NCBI GenBank assembly: GCA_963704075.1
Contig: CAVPGV010000007.1
Location: 1-64,000, forward strand
DNA: 64,000 bases
Direction: 5' to 3'
Source: JADKAV01 sp963704075
Lineage (GTDB): Bacteria > Actinomycetota > Actinomycetes > S36-B12 > UBA10799
The notes under the pieces: generated by a model
The model's input: only the letters and a program-made list of their open reading frames with translations
Told to the model about the DNA's origin: nothing
Database searches by the model: none
Program-made: the position numbers and the translations under genes
Shown here: positions 50,546 to 59,709 of the stretch, in pieces
How the letters are laid out: every line of letters starts with the position of its first letter
Numbering within the stretch: position 1 is the stretch's first letter

Positions 50546-52231
50546 TCACTGCAGGGTCCGCAGCCAGGCGCTGGTCTCCTGCCGCTTCTCGCGGACCCAC
50601 TCGATGCGTGCGCCGGCGACGATCAATGCCGCACCTGCCAGTGCCAGCGCCATCCAGCGCGGCAGCGTGTCCAGGGTCGTCCAGATCTGTGCAGTCGCAG
50701 CGATCGAGATGGCCAGCGTCGCTGGAACGACCAGTCCCAGCAGGTGACCGCGCACTCCCACCAGCAGGCACACGACTCCGGCGATCATTACGACCAGCAA
50801 GCGTGCCAGTGACGCCGTCGACCAGGGTTCGTCCCAGATCACCAGCGCGCTGGGCAGTAGGGCGGCGCTCAACGCGGGAGCGTACAGGATCAGGGAGCGG
50901 CGCTCGCCGGACCGGAACTGAACGAGGCCCGCCAGCAGCAGCAGTCCCGCCAGGACCAGGGTCGGGACCTCGAAAAAGGGAACTTCGGTCACCTGCAGCA
51001 GGAACGCCGTCTGCACGAACAGCGCCCCGAACCACGCGAGCGGGGCTGCTCCCTTGCGCAGCGAGAACGTGAACAGGCCGACACCCGCGAGGCCGAAGAA
51101 CCATTGCAGATCCGGTGGAGCCGTTCCGATGAGCCAGGTACTCCACAGCACACCGACAGTCACCGCGGCCAGGGCGATGCCCCAGCGTGCAAGCAGAAAC
51201 AGCAGCAGGGTTCCGGCAACCGCGACGACCACCGTGATCGCGGTGGCGGTCGGCGCCAGCAGCGAGAGCAGGGCGAGCCAGAAGCCGAACAGTGGCCAGC
51301 CGATCCAGATCGAGGCGCGGTGTCCCAGGACATCCTGCAGCAACAGGAGGGCCAGCAGAGCCACCGAAACCACGACCACAGCACCGGTGGGCGGGTCGTA
51401 GTCGAGCAGGGACAGCGTCAGGCCCGAGGCGACCACCAGACTCAGCCCGGCGGTCACCCGCACGGGCAGCCGGTCAGTTCTCAACGGGAACGCCATCAGG
51501 CCCGCTGTCAGCGCCACGTACGCGATGCCTGACAGCGTGGTGGTGAGCTCGGATGTGAGAGGGCCAGTGACCATTCCCATTGCACTGGCCAGCAGCACCA
51601 GCGAACTCAGCCAGCCGAGCCACGACCACGACGTGATGCCGAAGCGGTGACCCGCCAGGAGCCCGAACGCGACCGCCACGGAGCAGACGACCAGGGAGTA
51701 GGGCGAGTCGATGGCCACCCACCCCTCGGGCAAAGCGCCCAAGCCGGGTCCAGCGGCCGCCACAATGAGGCCCAGTGCGAACGCGACCACGGCCAGCGCT
51801 TCGGTGGTCCGGGGGACACGTGTGCGCAGCCGGATCGCGGCGAGTCCGCTGAGCACTGCCGAACCGGCCAGGATCGCAAGTTGTCCGAGCGGCCCGAACA
51901 GTTCCCACGCGACCGCCACGAACACCAGGCCCGCGAGTATCAGCAGGGCCGCACCGAGCGTGACCAGCAGCGTCTGAGCCGAGCCCTTGTGCGGTGGTGT
52001 GACCGGGGGGTGTGGCACCCCGACCGGCCAGATGCCGTAGGCCTGTGCTGTGGCCGGGTCCGGCGGTGGTGCTTGTTCGGCGATTCGATCAGCGAGCCAC
52101 TGGCGGCGCTGGGTGAGGTAGTCGTACTCGCGCAGGTACCCCGCGTACCCGCGGAACCCGCAGGTGCAGGTGAGCATTCCGTCGGCGTTCGGGGCCGATA
52201 GGACGTGGCCGCACTGTGGGCATTGGCTCAC
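50546..52231 (-). CDS. Polytopic membrane protein with N-terminal zinc ribbon
   Basis: 561 residues. Four cysteines at the N-terminus (SQCPQCGHVL, then MLTCTCGFRG) form a zinc ribbon; after a hydrophilic linker of about 60 residues come some 14-16 membrane helices filling the rest, with few charges. Membrane proteins of this layout occur in actinobacteria without known function (annotated as SCO7450-like or DUF2157-like). GTG start at 52231. Convergent with the EEP gene, ends one base apart. Confidence 0.75.
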   Translation of the reverse strand: MSQCPQCGHVLSAPNADGMLTCTCGFRGYAGYLREYDYLTQRRQWLADRIAEQAPPPDPATAQAYGIWPVGVPHPPVTPPHKGSAQTLLVTLGAALLILAGLVFVAVAWELFGPLGQLAILAGSAVLSGLAAIRLRTRVPRTTEALAVVAFALGLIVAAAGPGLGALPEGWVAIDSPYSLVVCSVAVAFGLLAGHRFGITSWSWLGWLSSLVLLASAMGMVTGPLTSELTTTLSGIAYVALTAGLMAFPLRTDRLPVRVTAGLSLVVASGLTLSLLDYDPPTGAVVVVSVALLALLLLQDVLGHRASIWIGWPLFGFWLALLSLLAPTATAITVVVAVAGTLLLFLLARWGIALAAVTVGVLWSTWLIGTAPPDLQWFFGLAGVGLFTFSLRKGAAPLAWFGALFVQTAFLLQVTEVPFFEVPTLVLAGLLLLAGLVQFRSGERRSLILYAPALSAALLPSALVIWDEPWSTASLARLLVVMIAGVVCLLVGVRGHLLGLVVPATLAISIAATAQIWTTLDTLPRWMALALAGAALIVAGARIEWVREKRQETSAWLRTLQ

Positions 52232-52274
52232 ATGTCAACCGTACGCCGTGAGGCCTTCCCAGCGGCGGGCCACT

Positions 52275-52408
52275 CGAAGTGGGCAACGGCCCTCAGCCTG
52301 TGCCCACTTCGGGAGCCAGATATCAGACAAACAACGCATAACGCCGCCAGAAACCCCCCAAAGATGGCAAATTCAGGAAACAGAGGTCGTGTGGTGCCCA
52401 CTTGTGGA
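52275..52408. repeat. GAAGTGGGCA-type intergenic repeat, copy 2
   Basis: CGAAGTGGGCA (52275-52285), TGCCCACTTCGGGAG (52301-52315), AAATTCAGGAAAC (52370-52382) and TGCCCACTTGTGGAG (52394-52408). The modules match those at 12947-13085 in altered order. The last one overlaps the 3' end of ogt, which may therefore have gained its C-terminal residues from the element. Confidence 0.6.
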
Positions 52409-52876
52409 GGCCGTGCGTCGCTCGAACTGAAGCAACCACTGTTTCGCGTCGAGTCCGCCGGCGAATCCGGTGAGGGCGCCGGACGCGCCCACCACGCGGT
52501 GGCAGGGCACGATGATCGAGATGGGGTTACGCCCGTTGGCCGCCCCGACCGCGCGGGCCTTGGCCGGGTCGCCCAGTCGAGCCGCCTGTTGCGCGTAGGT
52601 CATGGTCTGCGCGTAGGGGATCGTTCGCAGCACGGCCCACGCCGCCCGTTGGAACTCGGTCCCCGTTGGATTCAGCGGCACATCGAACGTGGTGCGACGC
52701 CCCGCGAAGTACTCGTCGAGTTCGGCAGACGCCTGGGCCAGGACGGGATGGTCGGGCTGACACTGGCCGATATGGGTCGATCGAGCGTCGTCGGGCCACC
52801 AGACGGCCTGCAATCCCTCATCGGATGCCACGAGGGTCAAGATGCCGACCGGGCTGGGGTACTCGCAGTAGGGCAT
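52373..52876 (-). CDS. ogt: Methylated-DNA--protein-cysteine methyltransferase
   Basis: 167 residues from ATG 52876 (MPYCEYPSPVGILTLVAS). Suicide repair of O6-alkylguanine. Active-site motif IIVPCHRVVG (Cys acceptor), DNA-binding helix TMTYAQQAARLGDPAKARAV with the Arg finger, and NGRNP before the active site. The C-terminal tail (ERRTASTSGHHTTSVS) is odd and overlaps an intergenic repeat. It begins one base after the Ada-AlkA stop, so both belong to one alkylation-repair operon. Confidence 0.95.
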   Translation of the reverse strand: MPYCEYPSPVGILTLVASDEGLQAVWWPDDARSTHIGQCQPDHPVLAQASAELDEYFAGRRTTFDVPLNPTGTEFQRAAWAVLRTIPYAQTMTYAQQAARLGDPAKARAVGAANGRNPISIIVPCHRVVGASGALTGFAGGLDAKQWLLQFERRTASTSGHHTTSVS

Positions 52877-52877
52877 G

Positions 52878-54239
52878 TCAGTTCTCCAGGTTCCATAGGT
52901 AGTGCATCGCGTATGAACGCCACGGTTTCCACCGAAGGTCGTCGGCATCGAGTCCACGGGCGCGGGCCGCTTTGACGATTCCCAGATCGGAGGGCAGGCT
53001 CACGTCAGGATCGCCGAGCGCGCGCATCCGGATGTACTTCGCGGTCCAGGGTCCGATGCCGGGGATGTCCAGCAGGCTGCGTTCGGCCTCGTCCCAGTCC
53101 GAACCGGGGTCCAGCACCACTGTGCCGTCGGCGAGTCTGGCTGCCAGTTCGATGACCGTGGCCGCCCGGCGCCGCGGCATCGCGAAGGCCTCCGGATCCA
53201 TCTGGGCGATTTGTGCGGAGGTCGGGAAGTGCGGTCCGCCGGCGGCCAGTCTCCCGGCCGCGGTGCAGGCCGCTGCGACGCTCACCTGCTGGCCGAGGAC
53301 AGCCCGGATCGCCGTCTCCGCCGGATCGAAGGCGGCCGGGCTGCGCAGCCCCGGAATGCGGTCGACCGGCAGGGTCGCCTGCAGGGTGCCCGCCACGGCG
53401 ACCGGGTCCGCATCCAGGTCGAGCATCCGGCGCAGGCGGCTGACAGTCGGCGCGAGGTCGCGCAGGTCGCACAGTTCCAGATTCACCCGGCAGTGATCGT
53501 CGTGGGCGGTGATGGCGGCCCGACCGTCGGCGTACGGGAGGCGCAGATTCCGACCGAACGTGGTCCCGTCCCAGGTCTCGACGCCGGGGATCGCGCGCCG
53601 TCCCAGGAAACCCAGCAGCACATCGCCGGCGAACGGGGTGCGCGTGGGAAGTCGTAGGCTGATGCGTTCGCCGCCGGTGGGCGAGGAGCGCAGCGCGCTC
53701 GGTGTGAGGGCGTACACCTCGCGGATCGTGTCGTTGAACTGCCGGACACTGCCGAACCCCGCGGCGAATGCGATGTCGGCGGCGCTCAGCGATGTGCTTT
53801 CGAGCAACGTCCGCGCGGTCCGGGCCCGGTGCGCGCGTGCGATGGCCAGCGGCCCGGCGCCGAGTTCCTCGGTGAGTAACCGGGTGACATGCCGTTGGGT
53901 GTAGCCGAGTGCGCCGGCCAGCCCGGCCACACCGTCGCGATCGATCACCCCGTCGCGGATCAATCGCATCGCGCGAGCGACGAGGTCGGAGCGGATGTCC
54001 CATTCCGGGGAACCGGGGGAGGCGTCCGGACGGCACCGTTTGCAGGCCCGGAAGCCGGCGGTCTGTGCAGCCGCCGCTGTGCGGTAGAAGTCGACGTTAC
54101 CCGGCTTCGGCGTGATCGCCGGACAACTGGGGCGGCAGTAGATCCTGGTCGTGCGTACGGCGGTGTAGAACCAGCCGTCGAAGCGGGTGTCCCGGCTGGT
54201 CACCGCGCGGTAGCAGGCCTCACGGTCCAGTCCGTCCAT
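52878..54239 (-). CDS. Fused Ada-type regulator / AlkA DNA-3-methyladenine glycosylase
   Basis: 453 residues. Residues 1-80: Ada N-terminal zinc domain with the four Cys (IYCRPSCPA and CKRCRPDA), where Cys accepts methyl from DNA phosphotriesters. About 85-185: AraC-type helix-turn-helix (AADIAFAAGFGSVRQFNDTI). From 190: AlkA N-terminal and HhH-GPD domains with LLDIPGIGPWTAKYIRMRAL and the catalytic Asp in LPSDLGIVKA. The protein thus senses methylation, activates transcription and removes alkylated bases; ogt follows. Intact. Confidence 0.93.
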   Translation of the reverse strand: MDGLDREACYRAVTSRDTRFDGWFYTAVRTTRIYCRPSCPAITPKPGNVDFYRTAAAAQTAGFRACKRCRPDASPGSPEWDIRSDLVARAMRLIRDGVIDRDGVAGLAGALGYTQRHVTRLLTEELGAGPLAIARAHRARTARTLLESTSLSAADIAFAAGFGSVRQFNDTIREVYALTPSALRSSPTGGERISLRLPTRTPFAGDVLLGFLGRRAIPGVETWDGTTFGRNLRLPYADGRAAITAHDDHCRVNLELCDLRDLAPTVSRLRRMLDLDADPVAVAGTLQATLPVDRIPGLRSPAAFDPAETAIRAVLGQQVSVAAACTAAGRLAAGGPHFPTSAQIAQMDPEAFAMPRRRAATVIELAARLADGTVVLDPGSDWDEAERSLLDIPGIGPWTAKYIRMRALGDPDVSLPSDLGIVKAARARGLDADDLRWKPWRSYAMHYLWNLEN

Positions 54240-54288
54240 GGCTCGATTCTCGCCGCCGCCGCACCCGATGGCTAGCGGTTTTCGGACA

Positions 54289-54612
54289 TCACGCTAGGCG
54301 TGTGCCCTGGTGGTACCGGAGCAGCCAGCGGGAGTGTTCGCGCACCCACACTGACGATCGTCGGGTGTCCCCGAGCTTGTAGGTGACCAGCGCGATGCCG
54401 TAGGCCAGTTCGGACGCGTCGGCATCGGTCATCTCCCCCGGGCTGGCCGGATCCGCGACCAAGGCCGCGATCATCTCGGCGCGGCTCCAGCGACGGCCCG
54501 AGGCGCCCACTTCGGTGAAGTCGGGGTGCAGCAGGCCGTCGAGGGCGACCGGATCGGCGCGCACGGCCGGATCCAATAGATGGCGCTCACGGCCCAGTGC
54601 GGGGTGGGTCAC
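54289..54612 (-). CDS. SnoaL/DUF4440-like small protein
   Basis: About 107 residues from GTG 54612 (VTHPALGRERHLLDPAVRAD); an upstream start at 54687 would overlap the previous gene and adds nothing recognisable. Pattern ERHLLDPAVRADPVALDGLL, HPDFTEVGASGRRWSRAEMI, then SELAYGIALVTYKLGD and SVWVREHSRWLLRYHQGT fits the NTF2-like DUF4440 fold. Function unknown. Behind the iron-uptake genes in the same direction; may be transcribed with them. Confidence 0.7.
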   Translation of the reverse strand: MTHPALGRERHLLDPAVRADPVALDGLLHPDFTEVGASGRRWSRAEMIAALVADPASPGEMTDADASELAYGIALVTYKLGDTRRSSVWVREHSRWLLRYHQGTRLA

Positions 54613-54646
54613 AGGTGGGGCCCGCCGCGACCCGTTGTGTGAGGTG

Positions 54647-55009
54647 TCACTGGTCCACGATACTGAAGTCGCCGCGGATGCCGTCACCGGTCATTCCCGG
54701 CTTGCATGAGGTGATGTAGTCCCCCGCTTCGACGTCCACGACCAGGTCACGCGCGACCCCGGGACCGATGTTCTCGACCTCGGCGACGACCTCGTCATTG
54801 CTCCGCAGCAGGTAGAACTCGGTTGCCTGAGTGCCGGTGTTCTGCACGGAGAACACGACTGTGCCGGCGGGGGCCTGCGTGGGCATGACCTCACAGGTGG
54901 AGTCGCTGCTCGTCACGGCGATCGGCGTGGCGTCCTCGGCGCTGTCGGCGGTGCTGGTGCACCCTGCGAGGGCCACGATCGCGGCACCTGCGACGACAAC
55001 ACGTTTCAC
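54647..55009 (-). CDS. Cupredoxin-like lipoprotein (EfeO N-domain type)
   Basis: 120 residues. Lipoprotein signal with lipobox VALAGC (Cys about residue 16), then a cupredoxin fold: CEVMPTQAPAGTVVFSVQNT, TQATEFYLLRSNDEVVAEVE, VEAGDYITSCKPGM. It corresponds to the N-terminal domain of EfeO, without the M75 domain. GTG start overlaps the efeU stop (GTGA), with AAGGAG upstream. Probably delivers or oxidises iron for the permease (inference from family and position). Confidence 0.82.
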   Translation of the reverse strand: MKRVVVAGAAIVALAGCTSTADSAEDATPIAVTSSDSTCEVMPTQAPAGTVVFSVQNTGTQATEFYLLRSNDEVVAEVENIGPGVARDLVVDVEAGDYITSCKPGMTGDGIRGDFSIVDQ

Positions 55010-55848
55010 GCTGCGTACTCCTTAACGGGGATGGTCTTTGCAGGCTTGGGCCCCCGCACCTTGAGGATGAACAGGGTCATGACGGTTCCGACGTAGCCGA
55101 GCCACCCGATGGCGCTCAGCACGGACATCGCGGGCGTGAAGTTGATCGTGCCCTTGAGCAGGGTCGCGTACCAGGTGCCGGGGGCGATCGTGTCGCTCAC
55201 ATCGAACGCAAGGGTGTTGAGCCCGGGCAGGACACCGGCCTCCTGCAGGTCGTGGATGCCGTACGCGAGCACGCCGGCGGCCACGATGATCAGGGCGGCT
55301 CCGGTCCACGTGAAGAACGTCGCCAGGTTTAGTCGCAGAGCGCCCTTGTAGATCAGGTAGCCAAGCGCGACCGCGGTCGCGATGCCGAGCAGGGCGCCCA
55401 GCAACGGCGTGGTCCCGGAGCCTGTGGACCGCACGGCAGCCCACAGGAACAGGGCGGTCTCGATGCCCTCCCGGGCCACGGCCAGGAACGCCACGACCAC
55501 CAGTGCTCCCATGCCGGCCTCTGCGGCCTTGTCCATCTTCGAGTGCAACTCGCCCTTCAGGTGCCGTGCGTTGGTGGCCATCCAGAAGATCATCCACGTG
55601 ACCAGCCCGACGGCGACGATCGACAAGGTGCCCCCGATGATCTCCTGCGCCTCGAAGGTCAGTCCGCGGGTGCCGAACGTGAGCACCGCGCCGACCGCCA
55701 GCGACAGCCCCACAGCCATCCCGACACCGGTCCAGATGTGGCGACTCAGGTGTGTGCGCTCGGTCTTCACCAGATACGCCAGCAGGATGCTCACGATCAA
55801 CGCCGCCTCGAGGCCCTCACGCAGTCCGATGAGGTAGTTGCCGATCAA
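55006..55848 (-). CDS. efeU: Ferrous/ferric iron permease, FTR1/EfeU family
   Basis: 280 residues, seven helices. Both iron-binding REGLE-type motifs are present: REGLEAALIV in helix 1 and REGIETALFL in helix 4. The start is TTG 55848 (MIGNYLIGLREGLE), with GGAGG just upstream. A DtxR/IdeR-like box lies 14 bp before it. Forms a two-gene unit with the cupredoxin lipoprotein; no EfeB peroxidase is present in the window. Confidence 0.92.
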   Translation of the reverse strand: MIGNYLIGLREGLEAALIVSILLAYLVKTERTHLSRHIWTGVGMAVGLSLAVGAVLTFGTRGLTFEAQEIIGGTLSIVAVGLVTWMIFWMATNARHLKGELHSKMDKAAEAGMGALVVVAFLAVAREGIETALFLWAAVRSTGSGTTPLLGALLGIATAVALGYLIYKGALRLNLATFFTWTGAALIIVAAGVLAYGIHDLQEAGVLPGLNTLAFDVSDTIAPGTWYATLLKGTINFTPAMSVLSAIGWLGYVGTVMTLFILKVRGPKPAKTIPVKEYAA

Positions 55849-55861
55849 CGATCCTCCATAG

Positions 55862-55879
55862 TTAGGTAAGCCTTACCAA
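55862..55879 (-). promoter_or_regulatory. DtxR/IdeR-type iron box before efeU
   Basis: TTAGGTAAGCCTTACCAA, an almost perfect 18-bp palindrome close to the IdeR consensus TTAGGTTAGGCTAACCTAA, located directly upstream of the efeU start. Iron-loaded IdeR would block transcription when iron is plentiful. Confidence 0.7.
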
Positions 55880-56456
55880 CTATAGGGCTGAGTCTCGGAG
55901 AGGCGATAGCCCCCGGCGTGGGAGAACACGGGAGCGCCCGCTCGCCGCAGCCTGGCCAACTTCCACGCGCGCACCCACGAGAGTTCGTCGGATCAGCGGG
56001 CGAAGCCACCCTTGGTCTTGCGGCTGCGATGAACCAGGGTGAAGTCACCCCTGTGTCGGGAGCGAACGCTCCGAGGGCCGTGATCGTAACCCCGGCCCAA
56101 ATACGCAGCAGTCCCTCTCCCGCCGCCCCACCCGGCCGAGTGTTGCACCGTTGCTGGTTCTGGCACGGCGAAACCGACAACCGCGCAACACTCGGCAAAG
56201 AAGCGGCGGGGCCTCATCCAGATCACCCGTTGGCCCGCAGGTTGCGTCACGGTCGTCTTGTGGACGCTGCGGTCCGGCGCCCGACGACGGCCCCGCACGC
56301 GCTCGGACGCGGCTGCCTCCGACGCCCGCCCCAGGGCAGGCGTTGGAATCCCCGACAGCATGGCGCAACCCGATCCCCAAGCCAAGCCGCCCTGTCAGGC
56401 GAAGTGATCCGGGCGAAACTGTCGGACTCCTGGGAGCCCGGACGTAGGCTGAAACC
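55880..56456. other. Divergent intergenic region without recognised gene
   Basis: About 575 bp between efeU and the ABC-2 exporter. Open frames here lack family features. Contains an inverted repeat CCGAGTGTTGC (56136-56146) / GCAACACTCGG (56185-56195), an 11-bp perfect stem 38 bp apart with further short complementarity inside. Promoters for both flanking operons must lie here. Confidence 0.5.
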
Positions 56457-57398
56457 ATGGATCGCCCGGTCTTGCAGGTTGAGCAATTGGTACGACGATT
56501 CGGTGAGCACACCGCCGTCGACCAGGTCTCGTTCACGATCCGGACCGGCGAGACGTACGGACTGCTGGGTCCCAACGGGGCCGGCAAGACGACCACCATC
56601 TCCGTGATCGCCGGCCTGCTGAATGCCGACGAAGGCAGCGTGGAGGTGCTCGGCGAACCCGTGACACCCGCGCGCAAGTCACTGATCGGACTGGTGCCGC
56701 AGGACATTGCGCTGTACCCGGATCTGTCGGCCGTCGAGAACCTGCAGTTCTTCGGCAGGCTCCAGAATCTCAACGGCAAGGCGTTGAGCGCCCGCATCGC
56801 CGAGGTGTTGGAGGTCGTGGGCCTGGCGGATCGGGCCAAGGACCGCATCGAGACCTACTCCGGCGGCATGAAGCGGCGGGCGAACATCGCCGTGGGGCTC
56901 TTGCACGAACCGCGGCTGCTGATCCTCGACGAGCCCACGGTGGGAGTCGATCCGCAGAGCCGCAACAGCATCCTTGAATCCGTCGCGGAACTCGGCGGCG
57001 CGGGTATGGCGGTCCTCTACACCACGCACTACATGGAGGAGGCCGAGCGGCTGTGTGACCGCATCGGCATCATCGATCAGGGTCGTTTGATCGCGGAGGG
57101 CTCCCGCGACGAACTGGTGCAGGGTCTGGGGGAGAGGGCCACAGTCAGTTTCCGAGTCGCCGGTGGGCGTGAGGATATCGAGGCCTGGCGTGCCGACCTG
57201 GAACGACTCCCGGAAGTCAACGCCGTGCAGGACGTCGAATCCGGGCTGTCCGTGGTTGCCGCCAACGGTCCTGGTCTGATCGCTCCCGCTGTGCAATTCG
57301 CCCAGGCGAATCGGCTCGAGGTGACCGGGGTCGATGTCGTGCAACCCGACCTCGAAGCCGTCTTCCTGGATCTGACGGGGAAAGCGCTGCGCGACTGA
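56457..57398 (+). CDS. ABC-2 exporter ATP-binding protein
   Basis: 313 residues. DrrA/NodI-type ATPase: Walker A GPNGAGKTTT, Q-loop VPQDIALYPDLSAVEN, signature YSGGMKRRANIAVGL, Walker B LLILDEPTVGVDPQSR, H-loop YTTHYMEE, and a C-terminal extension ending EAVFLDLTGKALRD. Energises the two permeases that follow; its stop overlaps the next start. Typical of antibiotic or lipid export systems; no regulator adjoins. Confidence 0.93.
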   Translation: MDRPVLQVEQLVRRFGEHTAVDQVSFTIRTGETYGLLGPNGAGKTTTISVIAGLLNADEGSVEVLGEPVTPARKSLIGLVPQDIALYPDLSAVENLQFFGRLQNLNGKALSARIAEVLEVVGLADRAKDRIETYSGGMKRRANIAVGLLHEPRLLILDEPTVGVDPQSRNSILESVAELGGAGMAVLYTTHYMEEAERLCDRIGIIDQGRLIAEGSRDELVQGLGERATVSFRVAGGREDIEAWRADLERLPEVNAVQDVESGLSVVAANGPGLIAPAVQFAQANRLEVTGVDVVQPDLEAVFLDLTGKALRD

Positions 57399-58552
57399 TG
57401 TGGCGCACCACGTGGCTGATAGCGGCGCTCGGCTTGCGCCGCTCCTTGCGGGACCGGTCGATTCTCATCCAGGCGCTGGTGGCGCCGATCGTCATCGCGC
57501 TGGTGGTGGGGGCCGCTTTCGGATCGGGCTTCTCCCTCAACGTCACCATCGGGATCGCGGACGCCGATCGCTCCGAGGTCTCCACACAGATAGCGAAGGG
57601 CCTCGTCGGTTCCGGTGGGGACGGCATCGCGTTCTCCGCTGTGGGTGATCCGCAAGGCGTGGAGGCCGCCGTCGAATCCGGTTCGTACGACGCGGTCGTG
57701 GTCATGCCCGCCGGACTCGGTGAGGCGGTGCTGTCGGGCGAGGCCGCGCAGTTGGATGTCGTGGGGGCAGCCACCGACCCGCTGGCGAGGTCGGTCGCAG
57801 AGGCCGTCGCCGGCGGCGTTGCCGCCGAGTTGCAGACCGCTCGCGTGACTGCGGTGGCCGCGAACCAGGCCGGCGTGGAGGATGTCGCCGCGTCGATCCA
57901 GAAAGCCGTGGCGTCCCCGCCCGCGATCACCGTGGAGCAAGGGGAGGTGGACGGCACGTTCTCCGTGATGGCCTACTTCGCCCCAGGAATGGCCATGCTG
58001 TTCCTCTTCTTCATCATCGGAGACGGTGCCCGGTCGATCGTCGCCGAACGCAAGCAGGGCACGTTGCCGCGCATCCTCGCAGCACCGGTGAGCCCGACGT
58101 CCGTGCTGCTCGGCAAGACCGCACAGGTCATGGTCGTGGGAGTCCTGAGCATGACCGCAGTCTGGCTGATCACGTGGCTGGGCTTCGGAGCCGACTGGGG
58201 AGACCCGTTGGGGGTCTTCGTCGTGATCGTCGCCGCAGTGACCGCGATCGCCGGCATCTCGCTGCTCATCACGGGGTTCGCGCGCACTGAGAACCAGGCC
58301 GACGCCCTGACCACGATCGTCGCGCTGCTGTTCGCCGTCGCCGGTGGGACGTTCTTCCTGGGGGCGACAGGCGTGCTGGACACGATGCGGCTGTTCACCC
58401 CCAACGGCCTCGCGCTATCGGCCTTCGTGGACCTGTCCGCGGCCCAGTCGGGTCTGGCGGGGGTGATGCCGCAGGTTCTGCTGCTGCTCACGATCGGGAT
58501 CGGCACCGCGACCGCCGGCCTGCTCGCACTGCGGAACAAGGTGCTGTCATGA
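57398..58552 (+). CDS. ABC-2 type permease (first)
   Basis: 384 residues. One N-terminal helix, a large extracellular loop of about 150 residues (GIADADRSEVSTQIAKGLVG onward), then five to six helices with the ABC2_membrane signature ERKQGTLPRILAAPVSPTSV. Overlaps its neighbours (ends 58552, next start 58549, ATGA). Forms a heterodimeric exporter with the next gene (inference from pairing and common topology). Confidence 0.9.
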   Translation: MWRTTWLIAALGLRRSLRDRSILIQALVAPIVIALVVGAAFGSGFSLNVTIGIADADRSEVSTQIAKGLVGSGGDGIAFSAVGDPQGVEAAVESGSYDAVVVMPAGLGEAVLSGEAAQLDVVGAATDPLARSVAEAVAGGVAAELQTARVTAVAANQAGVEDVAASIQKAVASPPAITVEQGEVDGTFSVMAYFAPGMAMLFLFFIIGDGARSIVAERKQGTLPRILAAPVSPTSVLLGKTAQVMVVGVLSMTAVWLITWLGFGADWGDPLGVFVVIVAAVTAIAGISLLITGFARTENQADALTTIVALLFAVAGGTFFLGATGVLDTMRLFTPNGLALSAFVDLSAAQSGLAGVMPQVLLLLTIGIGTATAGLLALRNKVLS

Positions 58553-59688
58553 GGGCGGCACTGGCCACGGCACGGGTGGAGTGGATCCGCTTCTTCCGCG
58601 ACCGGATCGCGATGTTCAGCACCATCGCGCTGCCGATCGTGTTGGTTCTGCTGATCGGGCTGAGCTTCGGGCAGTCCGGCTCGCGGCTGCCGGTCGGGTT
58701 GCTCAGCCAGGACCCAGGACCGCTGGGGATGAGTCTGATCAAGGAACTCGAACAGTCCGCCGCGGTCGACGTGACGCTGTACACCGACCGGCGCGACCTG
58801 TACCGGGACATCCGCATGGGGAGGGTGGGCGGCGGCGTCGACGTGCCTGCGGACGGCTCACCCGTGCAGGTCTACGTGCAGCAGACATCCAGCGGTGCGG
58901 GCGTGATCGTGTCAACGGTCAATGCCGCCGCGGCGCAAGTGAGCACGCGGGCGGTGGCCGTCGACGTCCTGTCCGGCGACGTGCCCGCGGCCCAAGCGGA
59001 TGCGGTGGTGGACGACGCGCTGTCAGAGGTCCCGCCCGTGACGGTCGCCGCCCGGTCCTTGGGCGCGGTCAACGAGATGGAGGAGAACCGGTTCGCCTCC
59101 GCCGTGCCGTCCCAACTGATGCTGTTCGTCTTCCTCAACGGGCTGCTCGGAGCGGCGGCGCTGGTTCAGGCGCGACAGTTGCGGGTCTTCCAGCGGACAC
59201 TCGCGACGCCGCATGGCCTGGGGGTGTATCTGTCGGGACTGGGGGCGTCGCGGGTCGCGATCGCTTTGCTGCAGTCGGCCATCCTGCTCGGGCTCGGGGT
59301 GCTGTCCTTCGGCATCAACTTCGGCAACCCGCTGGCTGTGGCAGCAGTCGTGGTCGTCTACTCCGTGATCGCCGGAGCCGCCGGAATGCTGCTGGGCGGC
59401 ATCGCGAAGACCCCGGGGCAGGCCGTGGCCGTGGCCGTGCCCGCCGGCATTGTTCTGGGCATGCTGGGCGGGACCATGTGGCCGCTTTCCGTCGTCGGTC
59501 CGCTGATGGCACGCATCGGCCACCTCACGCCACAGGCCTGGGCGATGGATGCCTGGAACCAGATCATCAACGACGGCGCCGGTCTGGCCGGGATCGCCAC
59601 GGAGCTCGCGGTGCTCACCGGGTTCGCCGCTGCCCTCAGTGCGCTGGCGGTATGGGCGCTCGGACGTCATGCCCGCACCGGTCGGTGA
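58549..59688 (+). CDS. ABC-2 type permease (second)
   Basis: 379 residues with the same topology as the previous gene: helix 1 (MFSTIALPIVLVLLIGLSFG), extracellular loop to about residue 170, then a helix bundle containing QLRVFQRTLATPHGLGVYLS and VPAGIVLGMLGGTMWPLSVV. Third gene of the exporter operon. Converges on the aminotransferase. Confidence 0.9.
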   Translation: MRAALATARVEWIRFFRDRIAMFSTIALPIVLVLLIGLSFGQSGSRLPVGLLSQDPGPLGMSLIKELEQSAAVDVTLYTDRRDLYRDIRMGRVGGGVDVPADGSPVQVYVQQTSSGAGVIVSTVNAAAAQVSTRAVAVDVLSGDVPAAQADAVVDDALSEVPPVTVAARSLGAVNEMEENRFASAVPSQLMLFVFLNGLLGAAALVQARQLRVFQRTLATPHGLGVYLSGLGASRVAIALLQSAILLGLGVLSFGINFGNPLAVAAVVVVYSVIAGAAGMLLGGIAKTPGQAVAVAVPAGIVLGMLGGTMWPLSVVGPLMARIGHLTPQAWAMDAWNQIINDGAGLAGIATELAVLTGFAAALSALAVWALGRHARTGR

Positions 59689-59709
59689 GCGACCGCGCAG
59701 GTTGGTGGC

